The notes under the pieces: model-generated | The model's input: only the letters and a program-made list of their open reading frames with translations | What the model was told of the DNA's origin: nothing | The model's database searches: none | Translations under genes and position numbers: made by a program | Shown: in pieces, positions 9,646-19,707 of the stretch | How positions within the stretch are numbered: the stretch's first letter is position 1 | Layout: each line of letters starts with the position of its first letter | Source of the DNA: Sessilibacter corallicola | Lineage (GTDB): Bacteria; Pseudomonadota; Gammaproteobacteria; Pseudomonadales; Cellvibrionaceae | Length of the DNA: 64,000 nucleotides | Direction of reading: 5' to 3' | Assembly (NCBI RefSeq): GCF_021290925.1 | Contig: NZ_JAJSLX010000001.1 | Coordinates: forward strand, 1,674,001 to 1,738,000

Positions 9646-10254
9646 TTAATGTGTGGCGCGAGCAATACCGCTGCCCGAAGTTTCGTTCATTGAATATTGG
9701 GTAATATCAAAAATGGTGTACGCCAGCGTGATGGTGTGAATGTGGTCGGGAATGTCGGGATCGATGATAAATTGCAACACCAGATCGGCTTGTTCCCCCG
9801 CCGAAAGCGGTTGATTCTGAAAACAAAAACATTCGGTTTTGTGAAAATACTGCGCCGCTTCGAAGGGTACAACACTGGGTACTGCCTGACCCACCATATC
9901 GATTTGAGTGGGATTGAGCGCGAAATAGCTGACTTGTTTGACCTGAGTTGGCTCGACGGTCACGGAGCTTTCGTTGGGACGAAATTCCCAGGGCATGGTT
10001 TCGTTATTATTGGCAATAAACTGGACTTTGATTGAACGATCGCGGTTGTGGTTTTCAACCGTCATGTCCGACAAAGACGCGGTGTAGCGACCACCGGTCT
10101 TGCCATTAAGACCGGTAATTTCGCAAAAAACATCGTACAGCGGTGGCATCAAAAACATCGCGAAGGCAAACATTCCAACGCCAAAAAATAACAACTTGGC
10201 GATGAGTTTGCCGTGGTACTGAGCGCCTTTGTTTTTATTTTCACTCGTATTCAC
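9646..10254 (-). CDS. ctaG: Cytochrome c oxidase assembly protein CtaG/Cox11
   Basis: A 202-residue single-membrane-pass copper chaperone that delivers CuB to subunit I. The copper-binding CFCF motif is present in KTECFCFQNQPLSAGEQ, and the domain start reads MPPLYDVFCEITGLNGKTGG, both diagnostic. The start is GTG at 10254 with AAGG seven bases upstream. It lies between ctaD and ctaE. Confidence 0.95.
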   Translation of the reverse strand: MNTSENKNKGAQYHGKLIAKLLFFGVGMFAFAMFLMPPLYDVFCEITGLNGKTGGRYTASLSDMTVENHNRDRSIKVQFIANNNETMPWEFRPNESSVTVEPTQVKQVSYFALNPTQIDMVGQAVPSVVPFEAAQYFHKTECFCFQNQPLSAGEQADLVLQFIIDPDIPDHIHTITLAYTIFDITQYSMNETSGSGIARATH

Positions 10255-10282
10255 ATCAAAGCCTTAAACGTTTAATCCGCCC

Positions 10283-11833
10283 TTATCGAATCACAGGAGG
10301 AGTTGAAAAGGTGTGGTAGGGCGCGGGTGTGGGTAATTCCCATTCCAGGCCGGTTGGTTTTTCCCATACTTCGTCGGTTGCTTTTTTCGAGCTGCGAATG
10401 GTTCGCACGACATTAAATAGAAACAGCAATTGCGCACCGCCAAACAAGAACGCCCCGCAACTGGAGATCATATTAAAGTCGGCAAACTGCAAGGCGTAGT
10501 CTGGAATTCTGCGCGGCATACCCGCTAAGCCGACAAAATGCATTGGGAAAAAGGTAAGGTTTAATCCGATAAACGCCATCCAAAAATGGGTTTTGCCCAT
10601 CAGCTCGTTGTACATGTTGCCGCACCACTTTGGCAGCCAATAATAAACTGCAGCCGTAATGGAGAAAATCGCGCCGGGCACCAGCACATAGTGGAAGTGA
10701 GCCACCACAAAATAGGTGTCGTGGTATTGGAAATCGGCCGGGGCAATGGCCAGCATTAATCCAGAGAAGCCGCCGATGGTAAATAGAATTACGAATGCGA
10801 CAGAGAATAACATGGGGGTTTCAAACGTGAGAGAGCCGCGAAACATCGTCGTGACCCAATTAAACACTTTCACTCCCGTAGGTACGGCAATGAGCATGGT
10901 GGCGTACATAAAGAATAGCTCGCCAGCTAAAGGAATGCCGACGGTAAACATGTGATGCGCCCAAACAATAAAGCTTAAGAACGCGATCGACGCCGTGGCG
11001 TACACCATAGAAGCGTAGCCAAACAGAGGTTTGCGAGCGAAGGTAGGAATAATCGCGCTGACAATCCCGAAGGCGGGCAGAATCATGATGTACACTTCGG
11101 GGTGACCAAAGAACCAGAAGACATGCTGGAACAACACCGGATCGCCACCGCCTGCGGCATCAAAGAAACTGGTGCCGAAGTGAATGTCCATCAACATCAT
11201 GGTAACTACGCCTGCAAGAACGGGCATCACTGCAATCAGCAAATACGCGGTAATTAACCAGGTCCAAACAAACAATGGCATTTTCATGAGTGTCATACCA
11301 GGGGCGCGCATATTCAGAATGGTGGCAATAATATTAATCGCCCCCATAATCGAGCTGGCGCCCATGATATGAACCGCAACAATAAAGAAGGTCACACTGG
11401 GAGGCGCGTAGGTGGTAGACAGCGGAGCGTAAAAAGTCCAACCAAAATTGGGGGCGCCGCCTTCCATAAATAAGGTCGATAACAAAATAGCGAAGGCAAA
11501 GGGCAAAATCCAAAACGACCAATTATTCATTCTGGGCAGTGCCATATCTGGTGCGCCAATCATGATCGGAATCATCCAGTTGGCTAAGCCCACAAACGCG
11601 GGCATAACCGCGCCGAACACCATAATTAACCCGTGCAGGGTAGTCATTTGGTTAAAAAATTCAGGCTCGATAATTTGCAGTCCGGGCTCAAACAATTCTG
11701 CGCGAATCACTAACGCAAAAAAGCCGCCGATAAAAAACATGCTAAAGCTAAACCATAAATACATGGTACCAATGTCTTTATGGTTGGTTGTAAAAAACCA
11801 TCGAGTTACACCTTGTGCCGGGCCGTGTGCCAT
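10283..11833 (-). CDS. ctaD: Cytochrome c oxidase subunit I (heme a / heme a3-CuB)
   Basis: A 516-residue catalytic subunit with twelve membrane segments. Key elements seen are LHGLIMVFGAVMP (heme a ligand His), FWFFGHPEVYIMILPAFG (CuB His and the cross-linked Tyr), WAHHMFTVG (CuB His pair) and FVVAHFHYVLVPGA (heme a3 and a ligands). The glutamate of the GHPEVY motif marks a type A1 proton-pumping oxidase. It is transcribed away from ctaC across a gap of about 150 bases. Confidence 0.97.
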   Translation of the reverse strand: MAHGPAQGVTRWFFTTNHKDIGTMYLWFSFSMFFIGGFFALVIRAELFEPGLQIIEPEFFNQMTTLHGLIMVFGAVMPAFVGLANWMIPIMIGAPDMALPRMNNWSFWILPFAFAILLSTLFMEGGAPNFGWTFYAPLSTTYAPPSVTFFIVAVHIMGASSIMGAINIIATILNMRAPGMTLMKMPLFVWTWLITAYLLIAVMPVLAGVVTMMLMDIHFGTSFFDAAGGGDPVLFQHVFWFFGHPEVYIMILPAFGIVSAIIPTFARKPLFGYASMVYATASIAFLSFIVWAHHMFTVGIPLAGELFFMYATMLIAVPTGVKVFNWVTTMFRGSLTFETPMLFSVAFVILFTIGGFSGLMLAIAPADFQYHDTYFVVAHFHYVLVPGAIFSITAAVYYWLPKWCGNMYNELMGKTHFWMAFIGLNLTFFPMHFVGLAGMPRRIPDYALQFADFNMISSCGAFLFGGAQLLFLFNVVRTIRSSKKATDEVWEKPTGLEWELPTPAPYHTFSTPPVIR

Positions 11834-11987
11834 GGAGCTATCTCCGATGTTTAACGAAGTATTATATTTTTTAAACGTTAAATACTGATACGGTAAATGA
11901 AATTTAACCTGTTAAGGCGTCATCATTTGTGCCGATTTTTTTAGTGAACGCTTGCTGTTGAATTGCAATGCGTTTATTTAAAAGCGG

Positions 11988-13139
11988 TTATTCCGACTGC
12001 GTTTTATAAGTGAGAATATCGATCGGTTGAATCGTATCGCCCATATTATTGCCAAACGCATTTCTCTGATACGTAATTACAGCCGCAAGATCCGACTCGG
12101 GCAGCTGTTCACCAAACGCTTGCATGGCAGGGTTTTCTCGACTGCCAAACACCACCATCGATAAATGCTCTGAAATATCGCCAGTGGCGATCGCACTTTT
12201 GGCAATGGCAGGAAAAACTCCGGGAACCCCTTGACCGTCGGCTTGGTGACAAGCAGCACAACTGCTTTGATAAACTTGCTCGCCGCGCTCCATTAATTCA
12301 GAGAAGCTAAAGGTTTTATTGGTCAGTTCCCGAACTTTAGCAGCAGCGGTTTTTTGTTCGCCGATCCACAACGCGTAATCTTCGGGAGATTTTGCTTCCA
12401 CCACAATGGGCATAAAGCCGTGGTCTTTTCCGCACAATTCTGCGCATTGGCCGCGATAAATACCGGGCTCTTCTACGTAGGTCCACGCTTCATTGATAAA
12501 GCCGGGAATGGCGTCTTTTTTTACCGCAAAGGCCGGAACCCACCAAGCGTGAATAACATCATTGGCAGTAATTAAGAAACGTACCTTAGTATCGGTTGGA
12601 ATAACCAGTGGATTATCCACTTCTAAAAGATAATTCGGGTTTTTATCGATGCGGTTGTATATCTCATCTTGAGACGTGGAGAGATTGGAGAAAAAGCTAA
12701 CTTCTTCACCGAGGTATTCGTATTTCCATTTCCACTGATAGCCGGTAATGACAACATCGACATCGGCTTCGCGGGTGTCGTAAATTTTGATGAGGCTGCT
12801 GGTGGCAGGCACTGCCATAATCACCAAAATTACAAAGGGAATGATGGTCCACAGGATTTCTAAGGCGGTGCTTTCGTGAAAGTTCGCAGACTTTGCACCG
12901 TTTTCTTTGCGGTGAACAATCATGGAATAAAACATCACGCCGAAAACCACGACACCAATACCCACACACCACCAGAAAATATCCATGTGTAAGCCATAGA
13001 TATCTCGGCTGACGGCTGTTACGCCTTCGGTCATGTTGGTTTGCCAGCGAGGAACAGTTTCTTCAGCGACGGCTGTATTACTAAAAAGGAAAGACACTGG
13101 CACAAGCCAGTAGCACCGCGTCAATTGGGTGAGCCCCAT
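11988..13139 (-). CDS. ctaC: Cytochrome c oxidase subunit II with fused cytochrome c domain
   Basis: A 383-residue precursor: signal peptide (residues 1-24, ending NTAVA), two membrane helices, a cupredoxin domain with the CuA site (HAWWVPAF, then GQCAELCGKDHGFMPI) and a carboxyl-terminal class I cytochrome c domain with CAACH (YQSSCAACHQADGQGVPG) and a late Met (MQAFGEQL). Subunit II with a fused cytochrome c (caa3-like) takes electrons from soluble or membrane cytochrome c. It is the first gene of the structural block and is preceded by a long non-coding region. Confidence 0.96.
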   Translation of the reverse strand: MGLTQLTRCYWLVPVSFLFSNTAVAEETVPRWQTNMTEGVTAVSRDIYGLHMDIFWWCVGIGVVVFGVMFYSMIVHRKENGAKSANFHESTALEILWTIIPFVILVIMAVPATSSLIKIYDTREADVDVVITGYQWKWKYEYLGEEVSFFSNLSTSQDEIYNRIDKNPNYLLEVDNPLVIPTDTKVRFLITANDVIHAWWVPAFAVKKDAIPGFINEAWTYVEEPGIYRGQCAELCGKDHGFMPIVVEAKSPEDYALWIGEQKTAAAKVRELTNKTFSFSELMERGEQVYQSSCAACHQADGQGVPGVFPAIAKSAIATGDISEHLSMVVFGSRENPAMQAFGEQLPESDLAAVITYQRNAFGNNMGDTIQPIDILTYKTQSE

Positions 13140-14023
13140 AGCTCAGATCTCCGTTGAATCGTTTTTATCGTTTTACAACTGGGATGATCTGCCAAAGTGA
13201 TTCGTATTTTTCGAAAAACTAACGAGCTATCACGGTAATCGGGTCGTTGAGTCTCAGTATAAAGCGCTGGGTTGCGCTCGGTGTTGGTAGCGACTCACGA
13301 CTAAAATACGAATCAATAAATAATTAACAGCAAAAGTTGGCAGTAACATTTAATACAAATGAAACGCAATCTACAGAAAAGCTTATTAATTACTTTCTAA
13401 ACGAAAGATTTAGTTAAGGAATCTCTGATTCATTTTGAAATTGGTCAGAGTTTCGTTAAATGCATTTAAGATTCTTATTAAGGTTAGATCAAATTTAGCA
13501 TTAAGAGCGTTAGTTTTATTAATCTACAAAATAAGAATAGTTAATCTAAATTAGATTTTCCAATGTCTGGAGTGTGGAATTATTATTATAATCGATAAAA
13601 ATTCAATATTATTAAATTTAAGAATAATTAATAATTATTCTTCTACGCTTTATAGCTTGGTCCACTAAAAATTTCAACCAAATCTCAGGGTTCAAATTTA
13701 TCGTTAGTTTCTTTCCAAAAATTTATGAATGAATCATCACATTAGGGCAATAATAAATGCGCTTTTGCAATGACCAGTCGTTCATTGGATGCTTTTGAAA
13801 ATAACCTTTAATACATTAAACCATTACTTTGGTATTGGTACTGACACACGTTAATGCGAATAAGCTTTCGTGACTGTGAATAAATTGTCGGTTTTATATC
13901 CGTTTTTAATTTAAAAAATTGTTTTCACTGCCAAGCTTCATATAGCGACCGTAACTCGTTATCATGCGCGCTCAATTAACTGGCGATATTTATGTCGCAC
14001 ATTTGAGAATTTGAGTATAGCTC
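13140..14023. other. Long AT-rich non-coding region upstream of ctaC and the MATE gene
   Basis: Nearly 900 bases lie between the divergent ctaC and MATE genes without a credible reading frame. The stretch 13370-13720 is markedly AT-rich. I see no tRNA, rRNA, transposase remnant or CRISPR. It must carry the oxidase promoter and possibly a regulatory RNA, but nothing specific can be supported by eye. Confidence 0.4.
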
Positions 14024-15361
14024 ATGCGGCAAAAAAGCAAATCTGAGGTCAGCCATTCGCAGATATTTCATCTGGCCTGGCCGATGATCATCAGCAATTT
14101 AACAGTTCCTCTGTTGGGTATTGTTGATACCGCCATTTTGGGGCACCTTGATAACAGCATTTACCTGGCAGCAGTTGCCACCGGTTCTGGCTTGTTGACG
14201 TTTTTGCTGTGGAGCTTCGGTTTTTTAAAAATGGGCACCTCGGGAATTGTCGCGAGAGCCTATGGAGCGAAAGACTTCAACCAGATCATTGCCTGCCTTT
14301 GGCAGAGTGGAACGCTGGCGCTGGTTTTGGGGGTGGCGTTGCTCGGGGTTCAGTGGTTGTTGTTTCCGGTGTTAATTAAATTAATTAACCCAAACCCTGA
14401 GGTCTTCCCGCTGGCGTTGGAATACGCACAAATTAGGATGCTGGCGGCACCGTTCACGCTCGCTAACTATGTCATTGTTGGCTGGTTTATCGGTCGTCAA
14501 AATACCAAGATCCCTTTGCTATTGCTGGTTGTGATCAATGTCCTCAATATCATTTTTGACTATGCGTTTATCGTCGGTTGGGATTTAAAGAGTGAAGGCG
14601 CCGCCTGGGCGAGTGTGTTGGCCGATGTTTTAGGCTGTCTGCTTGGCTTAGTATTAATTTATCGATTCTTGTTGAACGATGGCATTGAATTAAAAGTCCC
14701 GTTTGCTTCTGTGTTCAACAAAAGTGCGTTCAGAAAATTATTTCAAATAAATTCTGATTTGTTTATCCGAACCAGTTTTTTGCTGGGTGTACTATTATTT
14801 TTTAATTCCCAAAGCGCACGTTTAGGACAAGACATTTTGTCGGCCAACGCCATCTTGTTGCAAATTGTAGCTGTCATTTCTTACGGTTTAGACGGTTTTG
14901 CGCACGCAGCAGAAGCGCTGGTTGGTAAAGCGACTGGGGCAAAAGACGACAGAGCCTTTCAAAGTGCTTGTGTTAAATCGGGAATTTGGGCGCTTATTAC
15001 GGCTATTGCGTTAAGTATTGTTTTGTTGATTGGCCAGTCGTCAATTATACAACTCTTTACTGATATTCCATCAGTGATGGCAGTGGCCGAGCAATATTAT
15101 TTTTGGTTAATTGGGTTTGCCTTAGTGTCGTTTCTCGGCTACCACTTAGATGGTATTTTTATTGGATGGGGGGAAGTGAAGTTTATGCGTATCAGCATGA
15201 TTTTTTGCACGCTCGGTGTCTTTTTTCCTGTTTGGTACTTAACGCAATCGATGGGCAATCACGGCTTGTGGTTGGCTTTTTTGCTGTTTAATTTCTTCCG
15301 TGGCGTTTCTCTTCTTGTTTTCCTAAACTCTAAAAAACGTATAAACCTTGGGGTAATCTAA
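14024..15361 (+). CDS. MATE-family multidrug exporter, DinF-like
   Basis: A 445-residue membrane protein with twelve hydrophobic segments. The amino terminus (FHLAWPMIISNLTVPLLGIVDTAILGHLD) and FLKMGTSGIVARAYGA match the DinF/NorM branch of MATE antiporters, which export organic cations or drugs using Na+ or H+ gradients. DGFAHAAEALVGKATGA is the matching internal repeat. No companion regulator is adjacent, and the substrate is unknown. Confidence 0.88.
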   Translation: MRQKSKSEVSHSQIFHLAWPMIISNLTVPLLGIVDTAILGHLDNSIYLAAVATGSGLLTFLLWSFGFLKMGTSGIVARAYGAKDFNQIIACLWQSGTLALVLGVALLGVQWLLFPVLIKLINPNPEVFPLALEYAQIRMLAAPFTLANYVIVGWFIGRQNTKIPLLLLVVINVLNIIFDYAFIVGWDLKSEGAAWASVLADVLGCLLGLVLIYRFLLNDGIELKVPFASVFNKSAFRKLFQINSDLFIRTSFLLGVLLFFNSQSARLGQDILSANAILLQIVAVISYGLDGFAHAAEALVGKATGAKDDRAFQSACVKSGIWALITAIALSIVLLIGQSSIIQLFTDIPSVMAVAEQYYFWLIGFALVSFLGYHLDGIFIGWGEVKFMRISMIFCTLGVFFPVWYLTQSMGNHGLWLAFLLFNFFRGVSLLVFLNSKKRINLGVI

Positions 15362-15521
15362 AAAGGTGTTTCGTATTCTCTTTTTTAATCCAATATCTCA
15401 ATAACGTATTAAAAGAGAACTGGTTAATATTAGCATTTAATTTCTGGTGATATTTTTTACAATCAGAAAAGGGAGAGGTACTCATTCCATTTCCGGACAG
15501 ATATACGGCGACGCAACAGTT

Positions 15522-16163
15522 ATGTTTGAGGAAAAAATAGCACTGATTCGCTCTGTGATAGACAGAGAGTCATCATGTACTGATTCTGATCTCTTGTTGG
15601 AACAATGGGTTGCAGATAATCGAGCGAACTTACATCGATTAATTCATATTCCTGAAGAGAAAACCAACCAGGCATTAAAACAATTTGTGGTTCGTTATGT
15701 AGCTCTTATTCCCGAATGTTTAGAAGCGTTTTACGACATCAGTAAAAGAATTAATATTACTGATTATTCACTGATGTTTTTAACGATTGCGGCGGATTTT
15801 ATCCTGTCTGAAAAACAGTGTCCGTCAAACGGTAAAGGCATTGTGAGGCTCATTGATGAAGCCTATCTCGCCCATCGCGTTTTTGAAGAACTCAATGATC
15901 GTTTCAATCACGCAGTGGGTCGGCCACTGCTTCCGGTCGATACATTTCAAGCCAACTTAATCATGCATGATTTGCTGGGCGATCAATACGCGAATGAATT
16001 AGATACGGCTGTTTTATACGCAATGGAAGTGAACTACGAAGCGGAAAAACGGGCATTATCAAAATTGCAGCCCGTTCCTGTGGAGCAGTTAGTAACCGCG
16101 ATTGAGATGTGGCCCAAACTGGGTGAAGAACTTTTTATTCACATTAAATTTATGTACGAATAA
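15522..16163 (+). CDS. Conserved-type hypothetical cytosolic protein
   Basis: About 213 residues from the ATG at 15522 (MFEEKIALIRSVIDRES); a GTG further upstream at 15447 would add 25 residues without a better ribosome site. The protein is alpha-helical, lacks signal peptide or membrane segments, and has no catalytic motif I recognise. Notable segments are LIHIPEEKTNQALKQFVVRY and FNHAVGRPLLPVDTFQAN. It is convergent with the YheV gene only 8 bases away. I do not recognise the family. Confidence 0.7.
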   Translation: MFEEKIALIRSVIDRESSCTDSDLLLEQWVADNRANLHRLIHIPEEKTNQALKQFVVRYVALIPECLEAFYDISKRINITDYSLMFLTIAADFILSEKQCPSNGKGIVRLIDEAYLAHRVFEELNDRFNHAVGRPLLPVDTFQANLIMHDLLGDQYANELDTAVLYAMEVNYEAEKRALSKLQPVPVEQLVTAIEMWPKLGEELFIHIKFMYE

Positions 16164-16170
16164 AAAGCCG

Positions 16171-16422
16171 TTATTTTTTCTCGGTATTCAAAGGTTCCAA
16201 GGTCAGCACTTGGGTTTCCGCCTGTTTTACGGCCTCAGTGACGTTCACTCGGGTATCCAATTCTCGAACCTGAGCTTGAATGTGTAACTCATCGGAAAAA
16301 TCACAGCTGACGCACTCGCGAAAATCTTTGCTGTCTTTTTTGTACATCACAATACGGTCCATTTCACCGCATTTAGGGCATACCGCACCGGCGATAAATT
16401 GTTTTTTGATTGGTTGGTCCAC
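16171..16422 (-). CDS. YheV-family zinc-ribbon protein
   Basis: A small protein of about 83 residues with two CxxC knuckles (CPKCGE and CVSCDF) in IAGAVCPKCGEMDRIVMYK and FRECVSCDFSDEL, the YheV (DUF2387) pattern. I favour the GTG at 16422 (VDQPIKKQFIAGA, with GGGA upstream); a TTG at 16491 gives 106 residues. YheV genes are commonly beside prlC, as here. It probably binds one zinc ion; its role is unknown. Confidence 0.8.
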   Translation of the reverse strand: MDQPIKKQFIAGAVCPKCGEMDRIVMYKKDSKDFRECVSCDFSDELHIQAQVRELDTRVNVTEAVKQAETQVLTLEPLNTEKK

Positions 16423-16532
16423 AACAGTTGTTCCCGCGTTAATTGTTAAATTGCTGTTGTTGAAAACTTGTTGAAAGCTCGTTAAAAGCAATTCTAACGT
16501 TTTCTTGGCTCGGAAAATTTCAGAGCGCTTAA

Positions 16533-16865
16533 TCAGTCATACGCACTGTCGGAGTATTTAGATAAATGCAGTTCGCGTAACAGCAGAAATAGTGGCAGTC
16601 CCAGTGACACACCAACGACGACGGTTGCCAAAATCGGCAACCACAAATACGTCATTCGCAGTCGTAACCCTTCGGCGCCAATAAACACCACCAGCACCAC
16701 AGCCGAAATAATCACATCGAGCCAGGCAAACAAGCTGACGGACGACCCCGCTGCGGTATTGAGCAGCAGGGTGATGTCGAGCCCGTGCTCCGATAACCAG
16801 GGTAAAAAAGCACCGTAGGGTGCTATGGTGCCAAGAATGCATAACAAGGCATAAAAATACTTCAT
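16533..16865 (-). CDS. DUF2834 small membrane protein
   Basis: About 110 residues from the ATG at 16865 (MKYFYALLCILGTIAPYG), with three hydrophobic segments. Sequence such as TIAPYGAFLPWL and FAWLDVIISAVVLVVF matches DUF2834 proteins. A longer frame starting at 16994 runs into prlC and is unlikely. The start is 35 bases after the prlC stop, so it is probably cotranscribed with prlC. Function unknown. Confidence 0.75.
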   Translation of the reverse strand: MKYFYALLCILGTIAPYGAFLPWLSEHGLDITLLLNTAAGSSVSLFAWLDVIISAVVLVVFIGAEGLRLRMTYLWLPILATVVVGVSLGLPLFLLLRELHLSKYSDSAYD

Positions 16866-16899
16866 ACTGCTAACAACGGCTGATGACTTTAGTTTTCGA

Positions 16900-18975
16900 T
16901 TATACGCGGATTCCGCTGTGGCGCAGCAAGGCATCGGTATTGGGATCGCGTCCTCGAAAGGCGACAAACAACTCGTTGGCGTCTTTACTGCCACCTTTTT
17001 GGAGGATCTCGGTCAAGAAGCGCTTGCCGCTGTCGGCATCGAAGATTCCGTTTTCTTCAAATACGCTGAACGCGTCCGATGACAGTACCTCGGCCCACTT
17101 GTAGCTGTAGTATCCGGCTGCGTAGCCACCGGCAAAGATGTGGCTGAAGCCGTTCTCGAAACGATTGAAATCCGGTGGTGTGATTACCGCAACGCGCTCG
17201 CGCACTGCGTTCAATACACCCGAAACACTGACAGGATCGAGCGTGGGGTACTGCCAGTGTAAGCGCAGATCAAACAGGGCGAATTCGATTTGTCGCAACA
17301 TCTGCATGCCCGATTGAAAGTTCTTTGCCGCCAGCATTTTATCGAGCAAATCTTTGGGGAGCGGTTCGTTGGTTTCAAAATGGCCAGACAACAGAGCGAT
17401 CACATCGGGGTGCCAACACCAGTTTTCCAAAAATTGGCTTGGCAGCTCTACGGCATCCCACTCGACGCCGTTGATTCCACTGACCGCAGCAACGTCGATT
17501 TCGGTGAGCATATGATGCAAACCGTGGCCAAATTCGTGGAAAAGGGTGGTTACTTCGTCGTGAGTTAACAACGACGGCAGTTCGGCGCTCGGTGGGTTGA
17601 AGTTGCACGTCAGATACGCCACGGGTAACTGCATGCCCGATTGGGTGCGTCGACGAACGCGGCATTCGTCCATCCAGGCGCCGCCGCGTTTGTGTTCGCG
17701 GGCGTAAAGGTCGAGATAAAAGCCTGCGATTTGCTGACCTTCGCGGGAGACCGTGTAGTATTTCGCGTCGTTGTGCCAAGTGGTAATGTCGCTATCTTCG
17801 GCGATATCTAAGCCAAAAAGCTTATTAGCGACAGTAAATAGACCGTTGACGACTTTATCGGCTGGAAAGTAGGGGCGCAAAGATTCTTGGGAAATGGAAT
17901 GCTGTTCTTGCTTGAGTTGTTCCGAATAAAAACTGGCGTCCCAAGGTTGGTAATCGGTGATTCCATCTTGGGCGGCAAATGCTTTTAATTCGCTGAGTTC
18001 TTGCTCGGCCATAGCGCGACTGCGATCGGCCAAATCCAACAGAAACTCTTCCACCTGCGCAGGAGTCTTGGCCATCTTTTTCGCCAGTGATAATTCCGCG
18101 TAGTTGGCAAAGCCCAACAGCTCGGCCTGTTGTTGACGAAGTTTGAGTGTCTCTAGAATGAGATCGCTGTTATCCCATTCATCAGCACTGGAGCCATCGG
18201 CCTTGGTGCCAAATTCGGATGCGCGTGTGCAATACGCTCGATACATCTCTTCGCGCAAACTGCGATCCTGTGCATAAGTCATTACCGCCAGATAGGACGG
18301 TATATCCAGGGTCACCACAAATCCTTCGAGTTGCTTGTTTTGTGCCGCTTGTTTCGCCAATGCGAGAGCGGAATCCGGCAATCCCGCTAGAGCGGATTCG
18401 TCGGTAAAGTGTTTGTGCCAAGCGTGGGTGGCATCAAGCACATTGTTGGAAAACTGGCTGGATAACTCCGACAAACGTTGACTGTTTTTGGCGAACTGAG
18501 CTTGTTGCTCTTTCGGCAGGCCAATGCCGGACAAAGTGAAATCGCGTAGACTATTTTGCACCGCTTTCTGGTGCGCCTGGGACAATGACTGGAATGATTC
18601 GCTCTCAACAAGCTGTTGATAAGCTTGGTATAACCCTTGGTGTTGGCCAAGCTCAGTCCCGTATTGGGTCAATTTCATGAGCGCCTGATTGTAGGCTTCG
18701 CGCAGTTCTTGGCTGTTGAGTACGCCGTTCAAATGGCTCACAGGAGACCAGGCTTTGCCGAGTTCGTCTTCATTGGCTTCCAGTTTGGCAAACAAGTTAT
18801 CCCAGGTGGGTGCTTCGTTTGCGGCAAGCAACGTTTCCAGTGCTTCTTTATTGCGTGTGATCAATTGATCGATAGCACCAACAACATGTTCTGGCTTGAT
18901 GGATTCGAAAGGCGGCAGCAGCGGATTGGCCAATAAAGGATTGTCGGCAGTGCTTGGGGTCTCTGTGTTGCTCAT
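16900..18975 (-). CDS. prlC: Oligopeptidase A (M3 metallopeptidase)
   Basis: A 691-residue cytosolic zinc peptidase that degrades signal-peptide fragments and other short peptides. The M3 active site HEFGH is at residues 480-484 in LFHEFGHGLHHML, and GVEWDAVELPSQFLENW is the downstream conserved block that carries a third zinc ligand region. Length agrees with E. coli PrlC (680). The start follows GGAG (AGGAGTTCCA). It is divergent from the carbonic-anhydrase-like gene. Confidence 0.96.
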   Translation of the reverse strand: MSNTETPSTADNPLLANPLLPPFESIKPEHVVGAIDQLITRNKEALETLLAANEAPTWDNLFAKLEANEDELGKAWSPVSHLNGVLNSQELREAYNQALMKLTQYGTELGQHQGLYQAYQQLVESESFQSLSQAHQKAVQNSLRDFTLSGIGLPKEQQAQFAKNSQRLSELSSQFSNNVLDATHAWHKHFTDESALAGLPDSALALAKQAAQNKQLEGFVVTLDIPSYLAVMTYAQDRSLREEMYRAYCTRASEFGTKADGSSADEWDNSDLILETLKLRQQQAELLGFANYAELSLAKKMAKTPAQVEEFLLDLADRSRAMAEQELSELKAFAAQDGITDYQPWDASFYSEQLKQEQHSISQESLRPYFPADKVVNGLFTVANKLFGLDIAEDSDITTWHNDAKYYTVSREGQQIAGFYLDLYAREHKRGGAWMDECRVRRRTQSGMQLPVAYLTCNFNPPSAELPSLLTHDEVTTLFHEFGHGLHHMLTEIDVAAVSGINGVEWDAVELPSQFLENWCWHPDVIALLSGHFETNEPLPKDLLDKMLAAKNFQSGMQMLRQIEFALFDLRLHWQYPTLDPVSVSGVLNAVRERVAVITPPDFNRFENGFSHIFAGGYAAGYYSYKWAEVLSSDAFSVFEENGIFDADSGKRFLTEILQKGGSKDANELFVAFRGRDPNTDALLRHSGIRV

Positions 18976-19074
18976 TGGAACTCCTCAGAACGAAAAATGA
19001 CTTCAATGTGTAAGGTATTCGACGCCAAAACAGACGCACGGTATCCTTGGTACAAAACTTATTTGAATAACAAT

Positions 19075-19638
19075 ATGGGGGTGCAAGTGGCAAGATCAAT
19101 CCGTGAATTTGCAGGGTTTACACCAAAGATAGGGAAGAGTACCTACGTTGACGAAGCTGCCGTGGTTCTCGGCGATGTTGAGTTGGGAGAGGACGTTTCG
19201 GTTTGGCCGTGTGCCGTGATTCGTGGTGATATGCACCGAATTCGCATCGGCGCGCGCACCAGCGTGCAAGATAACAGCACCTTACACATCACTCACGCCG
19301 GGCCGTTCAACGAAGATGGCTGGCCGCTGATTATTGGTGAAGATGTCACCATTGGTCACGGAGCGACATTGCATGGCTGTACTATTGGCAATGAAGTTTT
19401 GATTGGTATCGGGTCAACGATTCTCGACGGCGCCATCGTCGAAGACCAAGTGGTGATTGGCGCGGGCACATTAGTGCCGCCCGGAAAACGCCTTGAAAGC
19501 GGTTACATGTACATGGGCGCACCGGCCAAACAAATTCGGCCGTTAAAAGACAAAGAGAGAGACTTCTTTAAATATTCGGCGAGTAATTACGTAAAACTAA
19601 AAAATAAGTTTATCGACGAGTACGGCTCTGGCCAATAA
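19075..19638 (+). CDS. Gamma-carbonic-anhydrase-like hexapeptide-repeat protein (YrdA type)
   Basis: A left-handed beta-helix protein of about 187 residues. It has repeated hexapeptide turns (VVLGDVELGEDVSVWPCAV, IIGEDVTIGHGATLHGCTIG) and the metal-binding histidines in TLHITHAG and IGHGATLHGC. The usual family start is near SIREFAGFTPKIG, so I choose the ATG at 19075; an upstream start at 18997 would overlap the prlC promoter. Members bind zinc; carbonic anhydrase activity is often not demonstrated in this subgroup. Confidence 0.88.
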   Translation: MGVQVARSIREFAGFTPKIGKSTYVDEAAVVLGDVELGEDVSVWPCAVIRGDMHRIRIGARTSVQDNSTLHITHAGPFNEDGWPLIIGEDVTIGHGATLHGCTIGNEVLIGIGSTILDGAIVEDQVVIGAGTLVPPGKRLESGYMYMGAPAKQIRPLKDKERDFFKYSASNYVKLKNKFIDEYGSGQ

Positions 19639-19648
19639 ACCCATCGAG

Positions 19649-19684
19649 AAAAGCAGGCAGGTATTGGGATTCCTGCCTGCTTTT
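19649..19684. terminator. Bidirectional rho-independent terminator
   Basis: Perfect 13-bp arms AAAAGCAGGCAGG and CCTGCCTGCTTTT surround a 10-base loop. T-runs or A-runs at both edges let it work for the convergent YrdA-like gene and aroE. Confidence 0.85.
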
Positions 19685-19707
19685 GGTCGTTCTAAAGCTA
19701 ATCCGTG

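Noticed and set aside
13140-14023. tRNA or small RNA gene in the long gap upstream of ctaC
   Set aside because: No cloverleaf or clear promoter-terminator pair could be recognised by eye.
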